Positions 13,437 to 22,196 of a DNA stretch of 25,897 nt are shown in pieces (the first letter of the stretch is position 1; each line of letters opens with the position of its first letter). The stretch is from CAZQXD01 sp964597315 (lineage in GTDB: Bacteria; Pseudomonadota; Gammaproteobacteria; Competibacterales; Competibacteraceae), in NCBI GenBank assembly GCA_964597315.1, contig CAZQXD010000062.1, forward strand, positions 1 through 25,897, given 5' to 3'. The notes under the pieces were generated by a model, which was not told the origin of the DNA, did not search any database, and was given only the letters and a program-made list of their open reading frames with translations. A program made the translations under genes and the position numbers.

Positions 13437-16064
13437 ATGAGCAACGAAGATACCAAAACCGCCGCCTCAGGCGCCGCGACGTCCGACGATCATCTCAAGG
13501 ACCTGGTTGCCGAAACCGATACCGGCGCCAGATCACCCGGGGGTTTATCGGAACGCATTTTATTGGGTACGGCCGCCGCCTGGTCACTATTTCAACTCTG
13601 GATCGCCTCGCCACTGCCGTTTCTGGATTGGCCGTTGGTGGGTAGCTTCGGGGTATTCAACGATACCGAGGCCCGGTCCATCCACTTGGCTTTCGCGGTG
13701 TTTCTGGCGTTTCTGGCCTATCCCGCCCTGAAACGCTCGCCGCGACATTACATTCCGATCCAGGACTGGGTGATGGCCATCCTGGGCGCGTTTTGCGCCT
13801 CTTATCTGTTTTTGTTCTACGAATCCCTGTCCCAACGGCCAGGCGCCCCCGTTTTCCAGGACATTGTCGTGGCCTGCGTGGGCATGGTGCTGCTGCTGGA
13901 AGCCACCCGTCGGGCCCTGGGACCACCGCTGATGGTAGTGGCGATGGTGTTTCTCATCTACACTTTCGCCGGTCCTCACATGCCGGGCATCCTGGCCCAT
14001 AAGGGCGCTAGCCTGAACGCGGTAGTTAACCACCAGTGGATCACCACCGAGGGGGTGTTCGGCATCGCCCTGGGGGTGTCCACCAGTTTTGTCTTTCTGT
14101 TCGTATTGTTCGGCGCTTTGCTGGACAAGGCTGGGGCGGGCAATTACTTCATTAAAGTGGCGTTTTCCCTGTTGGGCCATCTCAAGGGCGGCCCGGCCAA
14201 GGCGGCCGTGGTGTCCTCGGGTCTGACCGGGCTGATTTCTGGGTCGTCCATCGCCAATGTGGTCACCACCGGCACCTTTACCATCCCCATGATGAAACGG
14301 GTCGGTTTCAGTTCCGAGCAGGCCGGTGCGGTGGAGGTGGCCTCGTCGGTGAACGGCCAGATCATGCCCCCGGTCATGGGCGCGGCGGCCTTTCTGATGG
14401 TGGAGTACGTGGGCATCACCTATTTCGAGGTCATCACCCATGCGTTTCTCCCTGCCGTCATCTCCTATATCGCGCTGATTTACATCGTTCACCTGGAAGC
14501 CTGCAAGGCCAATATGGCTGGCCTGCCCCGAGCGGTGGCGCCCAAACCCTGGGTGCAAAAGATCCTCGGTTTCCTCACCGGCTTCATCCTGATTTGCGCG
14601 GTGGCCCTGGCGGTCTACTACGGCATCGGCTGGATGAAACCGGCTTTCGGCGATGCCGCGTCCTGGATCATCGCCGCGCTGCTGGCGGTGGCCTATGTGG
14701 GTCTGGTGAGGTTCGGCGCCCGCTATCCAGAGCTGGAAATGGACGATCCTGACTCACCGGTGGTGAGTCTGCCCAAGCCCGGTCCCACGGTGAAATCCGG
14801 CCTCCATTACATCTTGCCGGTGGTGGTGTTGGTCTGGTGCTTGATGGTGGAACGGCTGAGTCCTGGTTTGTCGGCCTTCTGGGCCACTACTTTGATGATG
14901 TTCATTCTGGCCACCCAGCGCCCTCTGTCCGCCCTGTTCCGGGGCCAGGGTCATGTGGGCGCCGAAGTCGGCAGGGGTTTCAACGAACTGCTCATGGGGC
15001 TGATCGATGGCGCCCGCAATATGATCGGCATCGGCATCGCCACGGCCACCGCCGGCATCATCGTCGGCGCCGTGTCCCAGACCGGGGTGGGCCTGGTGCT
15101 GGCGGATCTGGTGGAAGTGTTGTCCCTAGGCAACGTCATGCTGATGTTGATACTCACCGCCATCCTCAGCTTGATTCTGGGCATGGGTCTGCCTACCACC
15201 GCCAACTATATCGTGGTGTCCTCGCTGCTGGCCCCGGTCATCGTTACCCTAGGCCAACAGAACGGCCTGATCGTACCCCTGATTGCGGTGCATCTGTTCG
15301 TGTTCTATTTCGGCATCATGGCCGACGTAACCCCGCCGGTGGGCTTGGCGTCCTTCGCGGCTGCGGCGGTGTCGGGAGGGGACCCCATCAAGACCGGCTT
15401 CGTGGCCTTTTTCTACAGCCTGCGCACGGCGGCCCTGCCATTTTTATTCATCTATAACACCGATTTGCTGCTGATCAATGTGGATTGGCTCCATGGCATC
15501 GTCGTGTTTGTCGTTTCAACCATCGCCATGCTGATCTTCGCGGCGGCCACTCAAGGTTGGTTTATAACCCGCTGCCGGTGGTACGAAATCATCCTGCTGC
15601 TGCTGGTGGCGTTTACCCTGTTCCGGCCCGGGTTTTGGATGGATCGACTCTATGCGCCCTACGAGGAGGTCCCCCCAGCCCGCATCATGGAGGTAGCCGA
15701 CAACCTGCCCGCAGGCACGGAATTGCGGATGCGGATAGAGGGTTTGGATGAAATCGGCGAGCCTATGAGCTTCGTGGCCATACTCAAACTGGAAGAAGGC
15801 GACACCGGCCAGGAACGGATCATCAATTCGGGCCTCGAAATTCTTGAGGAGGAGGATCATTTGCTGGTGGATAACGTCGCCTTTGGCAGCGCGGCGGAGC
15901 AGGCCGGCTTGGAGTTCGATCAGCGGATCGTCCGGGTATTGGTGCCCACCAGCCAGCCTTGGAAAGAATTGATGTGGATACCGGCGCTGATCGTCCTCGG
16001 TCTTATCGTGATGATGCAGCGGGCTAGAGCCGGCCGTGAATCATCGGCGCCGGCCACGGCCTAG
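13437..16064 (+). CDS. TRAP transporter fused permease (DctQ-DctM, TAXI type) with C-terminal soluble domain
   Basis: 875-residue inner-membrane permease in which the small four-helix subunit and the large subunit are one chain, as usual for TAXI-TRAP systems. It works as a secondary, typically Na+-driven, importer with a binding protein. The DctQ-like part is about 40-180 and the DctM-like part about 190-715. Hallmarks are SGLTGLISGSSIANV (261-275), FTIPMMKRVGF (281-291), SSVNGQIMPPVMGAAAF (303-319), GMGLPTTANYIVVSS and ADVTPPVGLASFAA. From about 741 to 850 there is a soluble segment of the DUF3394 type with DNVAFGSAAEQAGLEFDQRI, which looks PDZ-like, then one final helix. The ATG at 13437 follows a G-rich ribosome site. 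Eleven bases separate its stop from the Usp gene. Confidence 0.93.
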   Translation: MSNEDTKTAASGAATSDDHLKDLVAETDTGARSPGGLSERILLGTAAAWSLFQLWIASPLPFLDWPLVGSFGVFNDTEARSIHLAFAVFLAFLAYPALKRSPRHYIPIQDWVMAILGAFCASYLFLFYESLSQRPGAPVFQDIVVACVGMVLLLEATRRALGPPLMVVAMVFLIYTFAGPHMPGILAHKGASLNAVVNHQWITTEGVFGIALGVSTSFVFLFVLFGALLDKAGAGNYFIKVAFSLLGHLKGGPAKAAVVSSGLTGLISGSSIANVVTTGTFTIPMMKRVGFSSEQAGAVEVASSVNGQIMPPVMGAAAFLMVEYVGITYFEVITHAFLPAVISYIALIYIVHLEACKANMAGLPRAVAPKPWVQKILGFLTGFILICAVALAVYYGIGWMKPAFGDAASWIIAALLAVAYVGLVRFGARYPELEMDDPDSPVVSLPKPGPTVKSGLHYILPVVVLVWCLMVERLSPGLSAFWATTLMMFILATQRPLSALFRGQGHVGAEVGRGFNELLMGLIDGARNMIGIGIATATAGIIVGAVSQTGVGLVLADLVEVLSLGNVMLMLILTAILSLILGMGLPTTANYIVVSSLLAPVIVTLGQQNGLIVPLIAVHLFVFYFGIMADVTPPVGLASFAAAAVSGGDPIKTGFVAFFYSLRTAALPFLFIYNTDLLLINVDWLHGIVVFVVSTIAMLIFAAATQGWFITRCRWYEIILLLLVAFTLFRPGFWMDRLYAPYEEVPPARIMEVADNLPAGTELRMRIEGLDEIGEPMSFVAILKLEEGDTGQERIINSGLEILEEEDHLLVDNVAFGSAAEQAGLEFDQRIVRVLVPTSQPWKELMWIPALIVLGLIVMMQRARAGRESSAPATA

Positions 16065-16075
16065 AGAGGTTGGTC

Positions 16076-16504
16076 ATGTACACAGATATTCTGCTTCCCA
16101 TCGACCTGAACCATGACAGTTCCTGGCACAAAGCCTTGCCCACCGCCGTGGAATATGCCAAAGCTTTCGGGGCCAAGCTGCATGTGCTGACGGTGGTGCC
16201 GGACTTTGGCATGGCCATCGTCGGCAGTTATTTCCCCGAGGGTTTCGAGACCAAGGCCAGGGAGGAGGCCAACCAGCGGTTGCATCAGTTCGTCAAGGAC
16301 CATGTGCCCCCTGAGCTATCAGTCCAGCATATCGTGGCCGAGGGTACGACCTATAAGGAGATTCTGCGGGTTGCCGACGAGCTTCAGGTCGATCTGATCG
16401 TGATGGCTGCCCACCGACCGGAGTTGCAAGATTATTTTCTCGGTCCCACCCCCGAACGGGTGGTGCGCCACGCCACCCGTTCGGTGCTGGTGGTGAGGGA
16501 CTAG
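16076..16504 (+). CDS. Universal stress protein, UspF/UspG-like
   Basis: 142-residue cytoplasmic Usp-fold protein beginning YTDILLPIDLNHDSSWHKAL, with a typical C-terminus ERVVRHATRSVLVVRD. The nucleotide-loop region reads MAAHRPELQDYFLGPTPERVV (110-130 region), like the ASHRP...YLLG form of UspF/UspG; the serine or threonine after the loop glycine is P124. I choose ATG 16076, with an AGAGGT ribosome site; an in-frame TTG at 16070 is less likely. It sits right behind the TRAP permease, as teaD does behind teaABC of Halomonas, where TeaD regulates transport. A regulatory role here is inference. Confidence 0.88.
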   Translation: MYTDILLPIDLNHDSSWHKALPTAVEYAKAFGAKLHVLTVVPDFGMAIVGSYFPEGFETKAREEANQRLHQFVKDHVPPELSVQHIVAEGTTYKEILRVADELQVDLIVMAAHRPELQDYFLGPTPERVVRHATRSVLVVRD

Positions 16505-16537
16505 CCCTTCCTTATCCCCCTATGGACAAAGCCAAGC

Positions 16538-16563
16538 CGCAGCGAGGGCAGCTCCCCGCTGCG
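16538..16563. repeat. Inverted repeat between convergent usp and ppsA genes
   Basis: CGCAGCG (16538-16544) and CGCTGCG (16557-16563) form a seven-pair stem, extendable by two G-C pairs after one mismatch. No T-run follows on either strand. It could help end both converging transcripts, but as a classic terminator it is weak. Confidence 0.4.
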
Positions 16564-16617
16564 ACCGGTAATTCCACAGGCTTATTGAAAAGCCCAATCA
16601 GTCGCCAGTCCGGTTCT

Positions 16618-18990
16618 TTAAACCGACTCCCCCGCCAGGAACAGCCAGGTCTCCACCACCGTGTCCGGGTTCAGGGACACGCTGTCGATGCCTTGATCCA
16701 TCAGCCATTTGGCCAAGTCCGGGTGATCCGACGGCCCTTGGCCGCAGATGCCCACGTATTTCCCCTGTCGGCGGCAAGCCTGGATAGCCATGCCGAGCAG
16801 GGCCTTGACCGCCGGATTCCGCTCGTCGAACAGGTGGGCGATGATGCCCGAATCCCGATCCAAGCCCAGAGTAAGCTGGGTGAGATCATTGGAGCCGATG
16901 GAAAAACCGTCGAAGTAGTCCAGAAACGCCTCGGCCAGCAGGGCGTTGGAGGGAATCTCGCACATCATGATCAGCTGCAAGTCATTGAGGCCCCGTTCAA
17001 GACCGTTGGCCGCCAGTAGCTCGGACACCTGGCGGGCCTCGTCCACGGTGCGCACGAAGGGGATCATCACCTGCACATTGGTCAGGCCCATGGTGTCCCG
17101 GACGTATTTCAGAGCGCGGCATTCCAGCTCGAAACAGTCCCGGAAATCCTCGGAGATATACCGGGACGCACCCCGGTAGCCCAACATGGGATTTTCCTCC
17201 TCAGGCTCGAAATGGTCGCCGCCGATCAGGTTGGCGTACTCGTTGGACTTGAAATCCGACATCCGCACAATCACCGGCTGGGGGTGGAAGGCCGCCGCCA
17301 GGGTGCTGATGCCCTCGGCTAGCCTGGTGACATAGAACTCCACCGGATCGTCGTAGCCAGCGATTTGCCGGGATACCCGTTCCTTGAGATCCAAAGGCAG
17401 GGTATCGAAGTTCAGAAGCGCCTTGGGATGGACACCGATCATCCGGTTGATAATGAACTCCAGCCGCGCCAGCCCTATCCCGGCGTTGGGCAGCCGGGAG
17501 AAATCGAAGGCCCGATCCGGGTTGCCCACGTTCATCATGATCTTGAAGGGCAGCTCCGGCATGGCGTCCAGGCTGATTTCCTTGATATCGAAATCAATCA
17601 GCCCCTGATACACATGGCCGGTATCCCCCTCGGCGCAGGAAACGGTCACCGGGTCACCGTCGCGGATCAGCGCGGTGGCCTGGCCGGTGCCCACCACTGC
17701 GGGAATGCCCAGTTCCCGGGCGATAATGGCGGCATGACAGGTGCGCCCACCCCGGTTGGTGACAATGGCCGCAGCCCGTTTCATGATCGGCTCCCAGTCG
17801 GGGTCGGTCATATCGGTGACCAGCACCTCACCGGGTTGAATGTGCGCCATTTGAGAAATATCGTTGATGATTCGGGCCACGCCAGAGCCAATGCGCTGGC
17901 CGATGGAGCGACCGCTGATCAGTACTTTGCCGCTGCTTTTCAAATGATAACGCTGCATCACTTGCGCGTCGCTTCGGCTTTTGACCGTCTCCGGGCGGGC
18001 TTGGAGGATATACAGTTTGCCATCCGCGCCGTCGCGACCCCACTCGATATCCATGGGGCGGCCATAGTGAGACTCGATAATGAGCGCTTGGCGGGCCAGA
18101 TCCTCCACTTCGGCATCAGACAGGCAAAACCGGCGCCGCTCGGTCGAGTCCACGTCCACGATTCGGGTGGAGCGGGCGTGGCCCGTCTCCTGGCTGTAGA
18201 TCATCTTAACGGCCTTGCCCCCTAGGATACGGCGTACAATGGCCGGTCGTCCGGCGTGCAGGGTGGGTTTGTGGACATAAAATTCGTCGGGGTTGACGGC
18301 CCCTTGAACCACGGTCTCGCCGAGTCCGTAGGCGGCGGTGATAAACACTGCGTCGGCGAAGCCCGACTCGGTATCCAGGGTGAACATCACCCCCGAAGCG
18401 CCGATATCCGAGCGCACCATGCGCTGCACCCCGGCGGACAAGGCCACGGCGGCATGTTCGAAGCCGTGGTGGACCCGATAGGCAATGGCCCGGTCGTTAT
18501 AGAGGGAGGCGAACACATGTTTGATGGCGGTAAGTACATTGTCCAGGCCCCGGACGTTGAGAAAGGTCTCCTGCTGGCCCGCGAACGAGGCATCGGGCAG
18601 GTCCTCGGCGGTGGCCGAGGAGCGCACCGCCACCGACAGTTCGCCCCCGGCCTCGGTCTCCATCTTGCGGTAGTCGGCCGTGATCGCCGCCAGCAGGGCC
18701 GGTTGCAAGGGGGCGTCCACCACCCACTGGCGGACCCGAGCGCCGGTGGCGGCCAAGGCGGTGACATCCTCGATATCCAGGGTGGCCAGCTCGGCGTTGA
18801 TCTGCTCGATCAGCCCATTGGTCTTGAGAAAGTCCCAATAGGCTTCGGCTGTGGTGGCGAAGCCCCCCGGCACCCGTACCCCGGCCGCTGCCAGGTTGCT
18901 GATCATTTCACCCAGCGAGGCGTTTTTGCCGCCCACCCGCTCCACGTCGCCCATGCCAAGGGCCTCAAACCAAACCACGTACTCTGCCAA
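16618..18990 (-). CDS. ppsA: Phosphoenolpyruvate synthase
   Basis: Converts pyruvate, ATP and water to PEP, AMP and phosphate, the first step of gluconeogenesis from three-carbon acids. The 790-residue protein aligns along its length with E. coli PpsA. The ATP-grasp domain (about 1-340) contains AVRSSATAEDLPDASFAGQQETFLN; the swivelling domain holds GGRTCHAAIIARELGIP with catalytic H419 and T417; the C-terminal PEP/pyruvate barrel ends with YVGICGQGPSDHPD (C749) and SLNPDTVVETW. The start is a TTG (18988-18990) with an AAGGGGAA ribosome site, which may lower expression. No ppsR regulator gene is next to it. It is convergent with the Usp gene. Confidence 0.96.
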   Translation of the reverse strand: MAEYVVWFEALGMGDVERVGGKNASLGEMISNLAAAGVRVPGGFATTAEAYWDFLKTNGLIEQINAELATLDIEDVTALAATGARVRQWVVDAPLQPALLAAITADYRKMETEAGGELSVAVRSSATAEDLPDASFAGQQETFLNVRGLDNVLTAIKHVFASLYNDRAIAYRVHHGFEHAAVALSAGVQRMVRSDIGASGVMFTLDTESGFADAVFITAAYGLGETVVQGAVNPDEFYVHKPTLHAGRPAIVRRILGGKAVKMIYSQETGHARSTRIVDVDSTERRRFCLSDAEVEDLARQALIIESHYGRPMDIEWGRDGADGKLYILQARPETVKSRSDAQVMQRYHLKSSGKVLISGRSIGQRIGSGVARIINDISQMAHIQPGEVLVTDMTDPDWEPIMKRAAAIVTNRGGRTCHAAIIARELGIPAVVGTGQATALIRDGDPVTVSCAEGDTGHVYQGLIDFDIKEISLDAMPELPFKIMMNVGNPDRAFDFSRLPNAGIGLARLEFIINRMIGVHPKALLNFDTLPLDLKERVSRQIAGYDDPVEFYVTRLAEGISTLAAAFHPQPVIVRMSDFKSNEYANLIGGDHFEPEEENPMLGYRGASRYISEDFRDCFELECRALKYVRDTMGLTNVQVMIPFVRTVDEARQVSELLAANGLERGLNDLQLIMMCEIPSNALLAEAFLDYFDGFSIGSNDLTQLTLGLDRDSGIIAHLFDERNPAVKALLGMAIQACRRQGKYVGICGQGPSDHPDLAKWLMDQGIDSVSLNPDTVVETWLFLAGESV

Positions 18991-19462
18991 TGTTGTTCCC
19001 CTTGCCGCTTATGGGCTGAAAGCTTATGTTGATATTAACAATCCGCGAAAGCTGCGGTGGGCGATTGCCACACTCAGGTTTTAAATTTCAACCCTTAAAA
19101 AACTAATGACTTACTAAGTTGGCCATTATAATGACGGAGACAAAGCTGGGAAAATCCAATTTTCCAAAGCCAGGGCGTCAAAAGCCGCGCTTTGTGCTGG
19201 AAACCCCAGTGTCTGACCAGAGCGCGCCACAAGCCCCGCCATTCAGGGCGGAGAAGGCTAGCGCACAGCGCGGGTATTTTCCTTGGGGGGATTCGCCATG
19301 CAAGGTGCGACCCTTGGGGATAAGTCATTGTGCCGAGAGCGTAAAATTCCATCCAGATGGCTCGTGGGAAAACCAAGCCGGGGTCTCGGGGCAGGGATCC
19401 TTTGCAGCGGCGCCCGCCGCCGCAGGCATCCTTGTCCTTCAGGGAGGGGAGGGCGGCGCTTC
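18991..19462. other. Intergenic region between ppsA and the DUF1249 gene
   Basis: This 472-base stretch holds both divergent promoters and no secure gene. Seen in it: a near-perfect 14-base palindrome (19027-19040) close to ppsA; an AT-rich part with TATAAT at 19127-19132; an inverted repeat GGAAAAT/ATTTTCC (19149-19165); and a small hairpin CCGCC/GGCGG (19236-19251). One frame is open from ATG 19131 to a TGA at 19464-19466 that overlaps the next start as ATGA. It has no ribosome site and no recognisable protein, so I leave it uncalled. Confidence 0.5.
19027..19040. promoter_or_regulatory. Palindromic candidate operator upstream of ppsA
   Basis: TGTTGATATTAACA is palindromic at 12 of 14 positions and lies 37 bases upstream of the ppsA start, a place where it would overlap the promoter or leader. 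The binding protein is unknown; it does not match the Cra or FNR consensus well. Confidence 0.35.
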
Positions 19463-19918
19463 ATGATCCTGACCCAATCGGATGCCCGCAGCCTGTCCCA
19501 GCACGATCTATCGGGCACTTTCGCCGGTCTCATGGACCTGTATGAGTGCAATTACATCGGCATCCGTCGTTTAGCGCCAGTGATACCGGCGCCCGGTCAG
19601 CCCTTGATCTCCCTATGCCCTGGAAATTTGGCGCTGCACCTGACCGTGTTGGAGCGGTTCCGCTACACCAGCGAGATAAACCTCACTTATCATTTTTTTA
19701 AGTCTGAAGGCGTGGTGGCGGAGCCGGATCTGCGGGTCCGAGTCTACCACGACGCCCGACTGGCGGAAGTCATGTCGGCGCATCTGCGCCATTGGCCCCC
19801 TTTCGAGGCCGATTCGGAAAACTCCCATCTCTATCAGCGTTGGCGGACCAACCGATTTTTGTATAAATGGCTTAGCTACTGCCTACGCCAGGGGCATTGT
19901 TTCGAACCTGCAGAATAG
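19463..19918 (+). CDS. DUF1249 family protein (YqiB-like)
   Basis: 151-residue soluble protein of unknown function, widespread in gammaproteobacteria. Typical segments are GLMDLYECNYIGIRRLAP near residues 22-39, LTVLERFRYTSEINLTY, and the block PDLRVRVYHDARLAEVM. The C-terminal YQRWRTNRFLYKWLSYCLRQGH is also characteristic. The ATG at 19463 has a very purine-rich upstream stretch (GGGAGGGGAGGG) as its ribosome site; the frame is open further upstream but that part has no family similarity. Its stop is eight bases from the convergent ygiQ stop. In E. coli the relative yqiB lies beside nudF and cpdA, which are not in this window. Confidence 0.88.
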   Translation: MILTQSDARSLSQHDLSGTFAGLMDLYECNYIGIRRLAPVIPAPGQPLISLCPGNLALHLTVLERFRYTSEINLTYHFFKSEGVVAEPDLRVRVYHDARLAEVMSAHLRHWPPFEADSENSHLYQRWRTNRFLYKWLSYCLRQGHCFEPAE

Positions 19919-19926
19919 TCGCCCGT

Positions 19927-22122
19927 TCAGTTTCCGCGTTTTTTGGTCTTTATGCCCGTAGCGCCACCTTTACCGAGCCGCCGGGAGGGGGCGTTCGAAC
20001 GGGGCGGCAGGCCCGTATGCTGAGTCAGAATCCGCCCGGGGCGGGGCTGGCGCTCCGGCTTGCCGGTGGCGGCTGGCTGGGCGCTGGGATGATTGGCCGG
20101 TTGCCGAGGGGCGACCAGATGCTTTTTGCCGTAACCGATCAGCTCGGCCCGACCCATGCGCTTGAGGGCTTCCCGCAGCAGCGGCCAATTGTCCGGGTCG
20201 TGATAGCGTAGAAAGGCTTTATGCAAGCGCCGCTGGCGCGCTCCCTTGGGTACCGAGACCGGCTCCGAACCCGGCCCTAGCCGGTGTAGGGGGTCCTTGC
20301 CGGTGTGGTACATGGTGGTGGCGCTGGCCATGGGCGAGGGATAGAAATTTTGCACCTGATCGGCCCGAAAGCCGTTGGCCTTCAGCCACAGGGCCAGGTT
20401 GAGCATATCCTCGTCGGTGGTGCCGGGGTGGGCGGCGATAAAATAAGGAATCAAAAACTGTTTCTTGCCGGCCTCCTTGGAGAACCGATCGAACAGTTCC
20501 TTGAATTGGTAATAAGCGCCCATGCCCGGCTTCATCATCTTAGACAGGGGGCCTGATTCGGTATGCTCGGGGGCGATCTTGAGGTAGCCGCCCACATGAT
20601 GGGTGACCAGTTCCCGCACATACTCGGGGTCGCGCACCGCCAGGTCGTAACGCAGCCCCGAGGCCACCATCACCCGCTTGACGCCCGGCAAAGCCCGGGC
20701 CTTGCGGTAGAGCTGGGTGGTGGGGGAGTGGTCGGTGACCAGATTCTTGCAGATGCTGGGGTAGACGCAGGACAGGCGTCGGCAACTGGCCTGGATGGCG
20801 TCGTCCACGCAGTTCTGCCGGTACATATTGGCGGTCGGCCCGCCCAGGTCGGAAATGGTGCCAGTAAAGCCCGGAACCTGGTCGCGGATGGTTTCGATCT
20901 CTCGCAGGATAGAATCCTCGGAACGGCTCTGAATCACCCGGCCTTCGTGTTCGGTGATGGAGCAGAAAGAACAGCCTCCGAAACAGCCGCGCATGATATT
21001 CACCGAAAAGCGGATCATCTCATAGGCGGGAATCCGGGCCTTGCCATAGCTGGGGTGGGGGACCCGCTGATAGGGCAGTTCGAAAACGCTGTCCAGTTCC
21101 TCGGTCACCAGGGGTATGGGCGGCGGGTTGACCCACAGCCAGCGGTCGCCATGGGCCTGAACCAGGGTATGGGCATTGGCTGGGTTGGTCTCCAGGTGCA
21201 GCACCCGGGAGGCATGGGCGTAGAGCGCCGGGTCATGCTTCACCGCTTCGTAGGCGGGCAGCCGGATGGCGGATTTGGTCCCGCCGATCACCGGGGAGAG
21301 GCGAAACTCCTTTGGTCCGGGAGTCCCAGCGGCGCATTGGCCCTCGCCGGTGGTGGCGGTTTGCTGGTCATCGGCATAGGGATTAGGCAGGGGGTCCACC
21401 CGTCCGGGGCGGTCCAGTCGGGTCGAGTCCTTGAGACGCCAGTCCCCGGGCAGTTCGGATAACACCAAGGCGGTGCCACGAATATCGGTCATGGCCTTGA
21501 GGGGTTCGCCGGTGGCGGCGCGGTGGGCGATGTCCACCACCGCCCGTTCGGCGTTGCCGTAGACCAGCAGGTCGGCTTTGGCGTCCAGTAGCACGGAGCG
21601 GCGCACGGTGTCGGACCAGTAGTCGTAGTGGGCGATGCGGCGCAGGCTGGACTCGATACCGCCGATCAGCACCGGCGTTTCGGGAAAGGCTTCCTTGCAG
21701 CGTTGGGTGTAGACGATCACCGCTCGGTCCGGGCGCCGGCCACCCTGATTATCGGGGGTGTAAGCATCGTCGTGGCGCAGCCGCCGGTCGGCGGTGTAGC
21801 GGTTGATCATGGAATCCATATTGCCAGCCGAGACGGCGAAGAACAGATTGGGTCGGCCTAGGACAGAAACCCCATTTTTGGAGCTCCACTCTGGTTGGGC
21901 AATAATCCCCACACGAAACCCCTGGGCTTCCCACAGCCGTCCGATGACCGCCATCCCGAAGCTGGGATGATCCACGTAGGCATCCCCGCAAACGATAATG
22001 ATGTCGCAACTGTCCCACCCTAGCTTATCCATTTCGTCCCGGGACATGGGTAGAAACGGTGCGGTGCCGTAGCACTCGGCCCAGTAGGGCGCGTGGGAGA
22101 ACAGAGGGCGGGGAGCATGCAT
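19927..22122 (-). CDS. ygiQ: YgiQ family radical SAM protein
   Basis: 731-residue iron-sulfur protein of the UPF0313/YgiQ family; the reaction is not established. The N-terminal domain (about 1-340) includes DIIIVCGDAYVDHPSFG and GVSVLGRPNLFFAVSAGNMDSM segments. The radical SAM core has the CxxxCxxC motif MRGCFGGCSFC with C380, C384 and C387, and later KIAPEHTE and FYPSPMA blocks. The C-terminal 70 residues are proline- and basic-rich (ending KTKKRGN) and look disordered. The ATG is at 22120-22122. Its upstream region is shared with the divergent iscR gene, an iron-sulfur regulator, which may be relevant to its control. Confidence 0.93.
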   Translation of the reverse strand: MHAPRPLFSHAPYWAECYGTAPFLPMSRDEMDKLGWDSCDIIIVCGDAYVDHPSFGMAVIGRLWEAQGFRVGIIAQPEWSSKNGVSVLGRPNLFFAVSAGNMDSMINRYTADRRLRHDDAYTPDNQGGRRPDRAVIVYTQRCKEAFPETPVLIGGIESSLRRIAHYDYWSDTVRRSVLLDAKADLLVYGNAERAVVDIAHRAATGEPLKAMTDIRGTALVLSELPGDWRLKDSTRLDRPGRVDPLPNPYADDQQTATTGEGQCAAGTPGPKEFRLSPVIGGTKSAIRLPAYEAVKHDPALYAHASRVLHLETNPANAHTLVQAHGDRWLWVNPPPIPLVTEELDSVFELPYQRVPHPSYGKARIPAYEMIRFSVNIMRGCFGGCSFCSITEHEGRVIQSRSEDSILREIETIRDQVPGFTGTISDLGGPTANMYRQNCVDDAIQASCRRLSCVYPSICKNLVTDHSPTTQLYRKARALPGVKRVMVASGLRYDLAVRDPEYVRELVTHHVGGYLKIAPEHTESGPLSKMMKPGMGAYYQFKELFDRFSKEAGKKQFLIPYFIAAHPGTTDEDMLNLALWLKANGFRADQVQNFYPSPMASATTMYHTGKDPLHRLGPGSEPVSVPKGARQRRLHKAFLRYHDPDNWPLLREALKRMGRAELIGYGKKHLVAPRQPANHPSAQPAATGKPERQPRPGRILTQHTGLPPRSNAPSRRLGKGGATGIKTKKRGN

Positions 22123-22196
22123 AATCAGGATTAATCCAAAGAGTGGGCCAAAGCGCGACTATTTTACTCGGTTATCACTGGCAGCGGGGAAATGGT

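Noticed and set aside
13587..14558. 323-codon minus-strand open frame opposite the TRAP permease
   Set aside because: Antisense shadow of a conserved membrane protein; no independent support.
19095..19376. 93-codon minus-strand frame upstream of ppsA
   Set aside because: No ribosome site, no recognisable family, and it lies across the likely promoter region of the DUF1249 gene.
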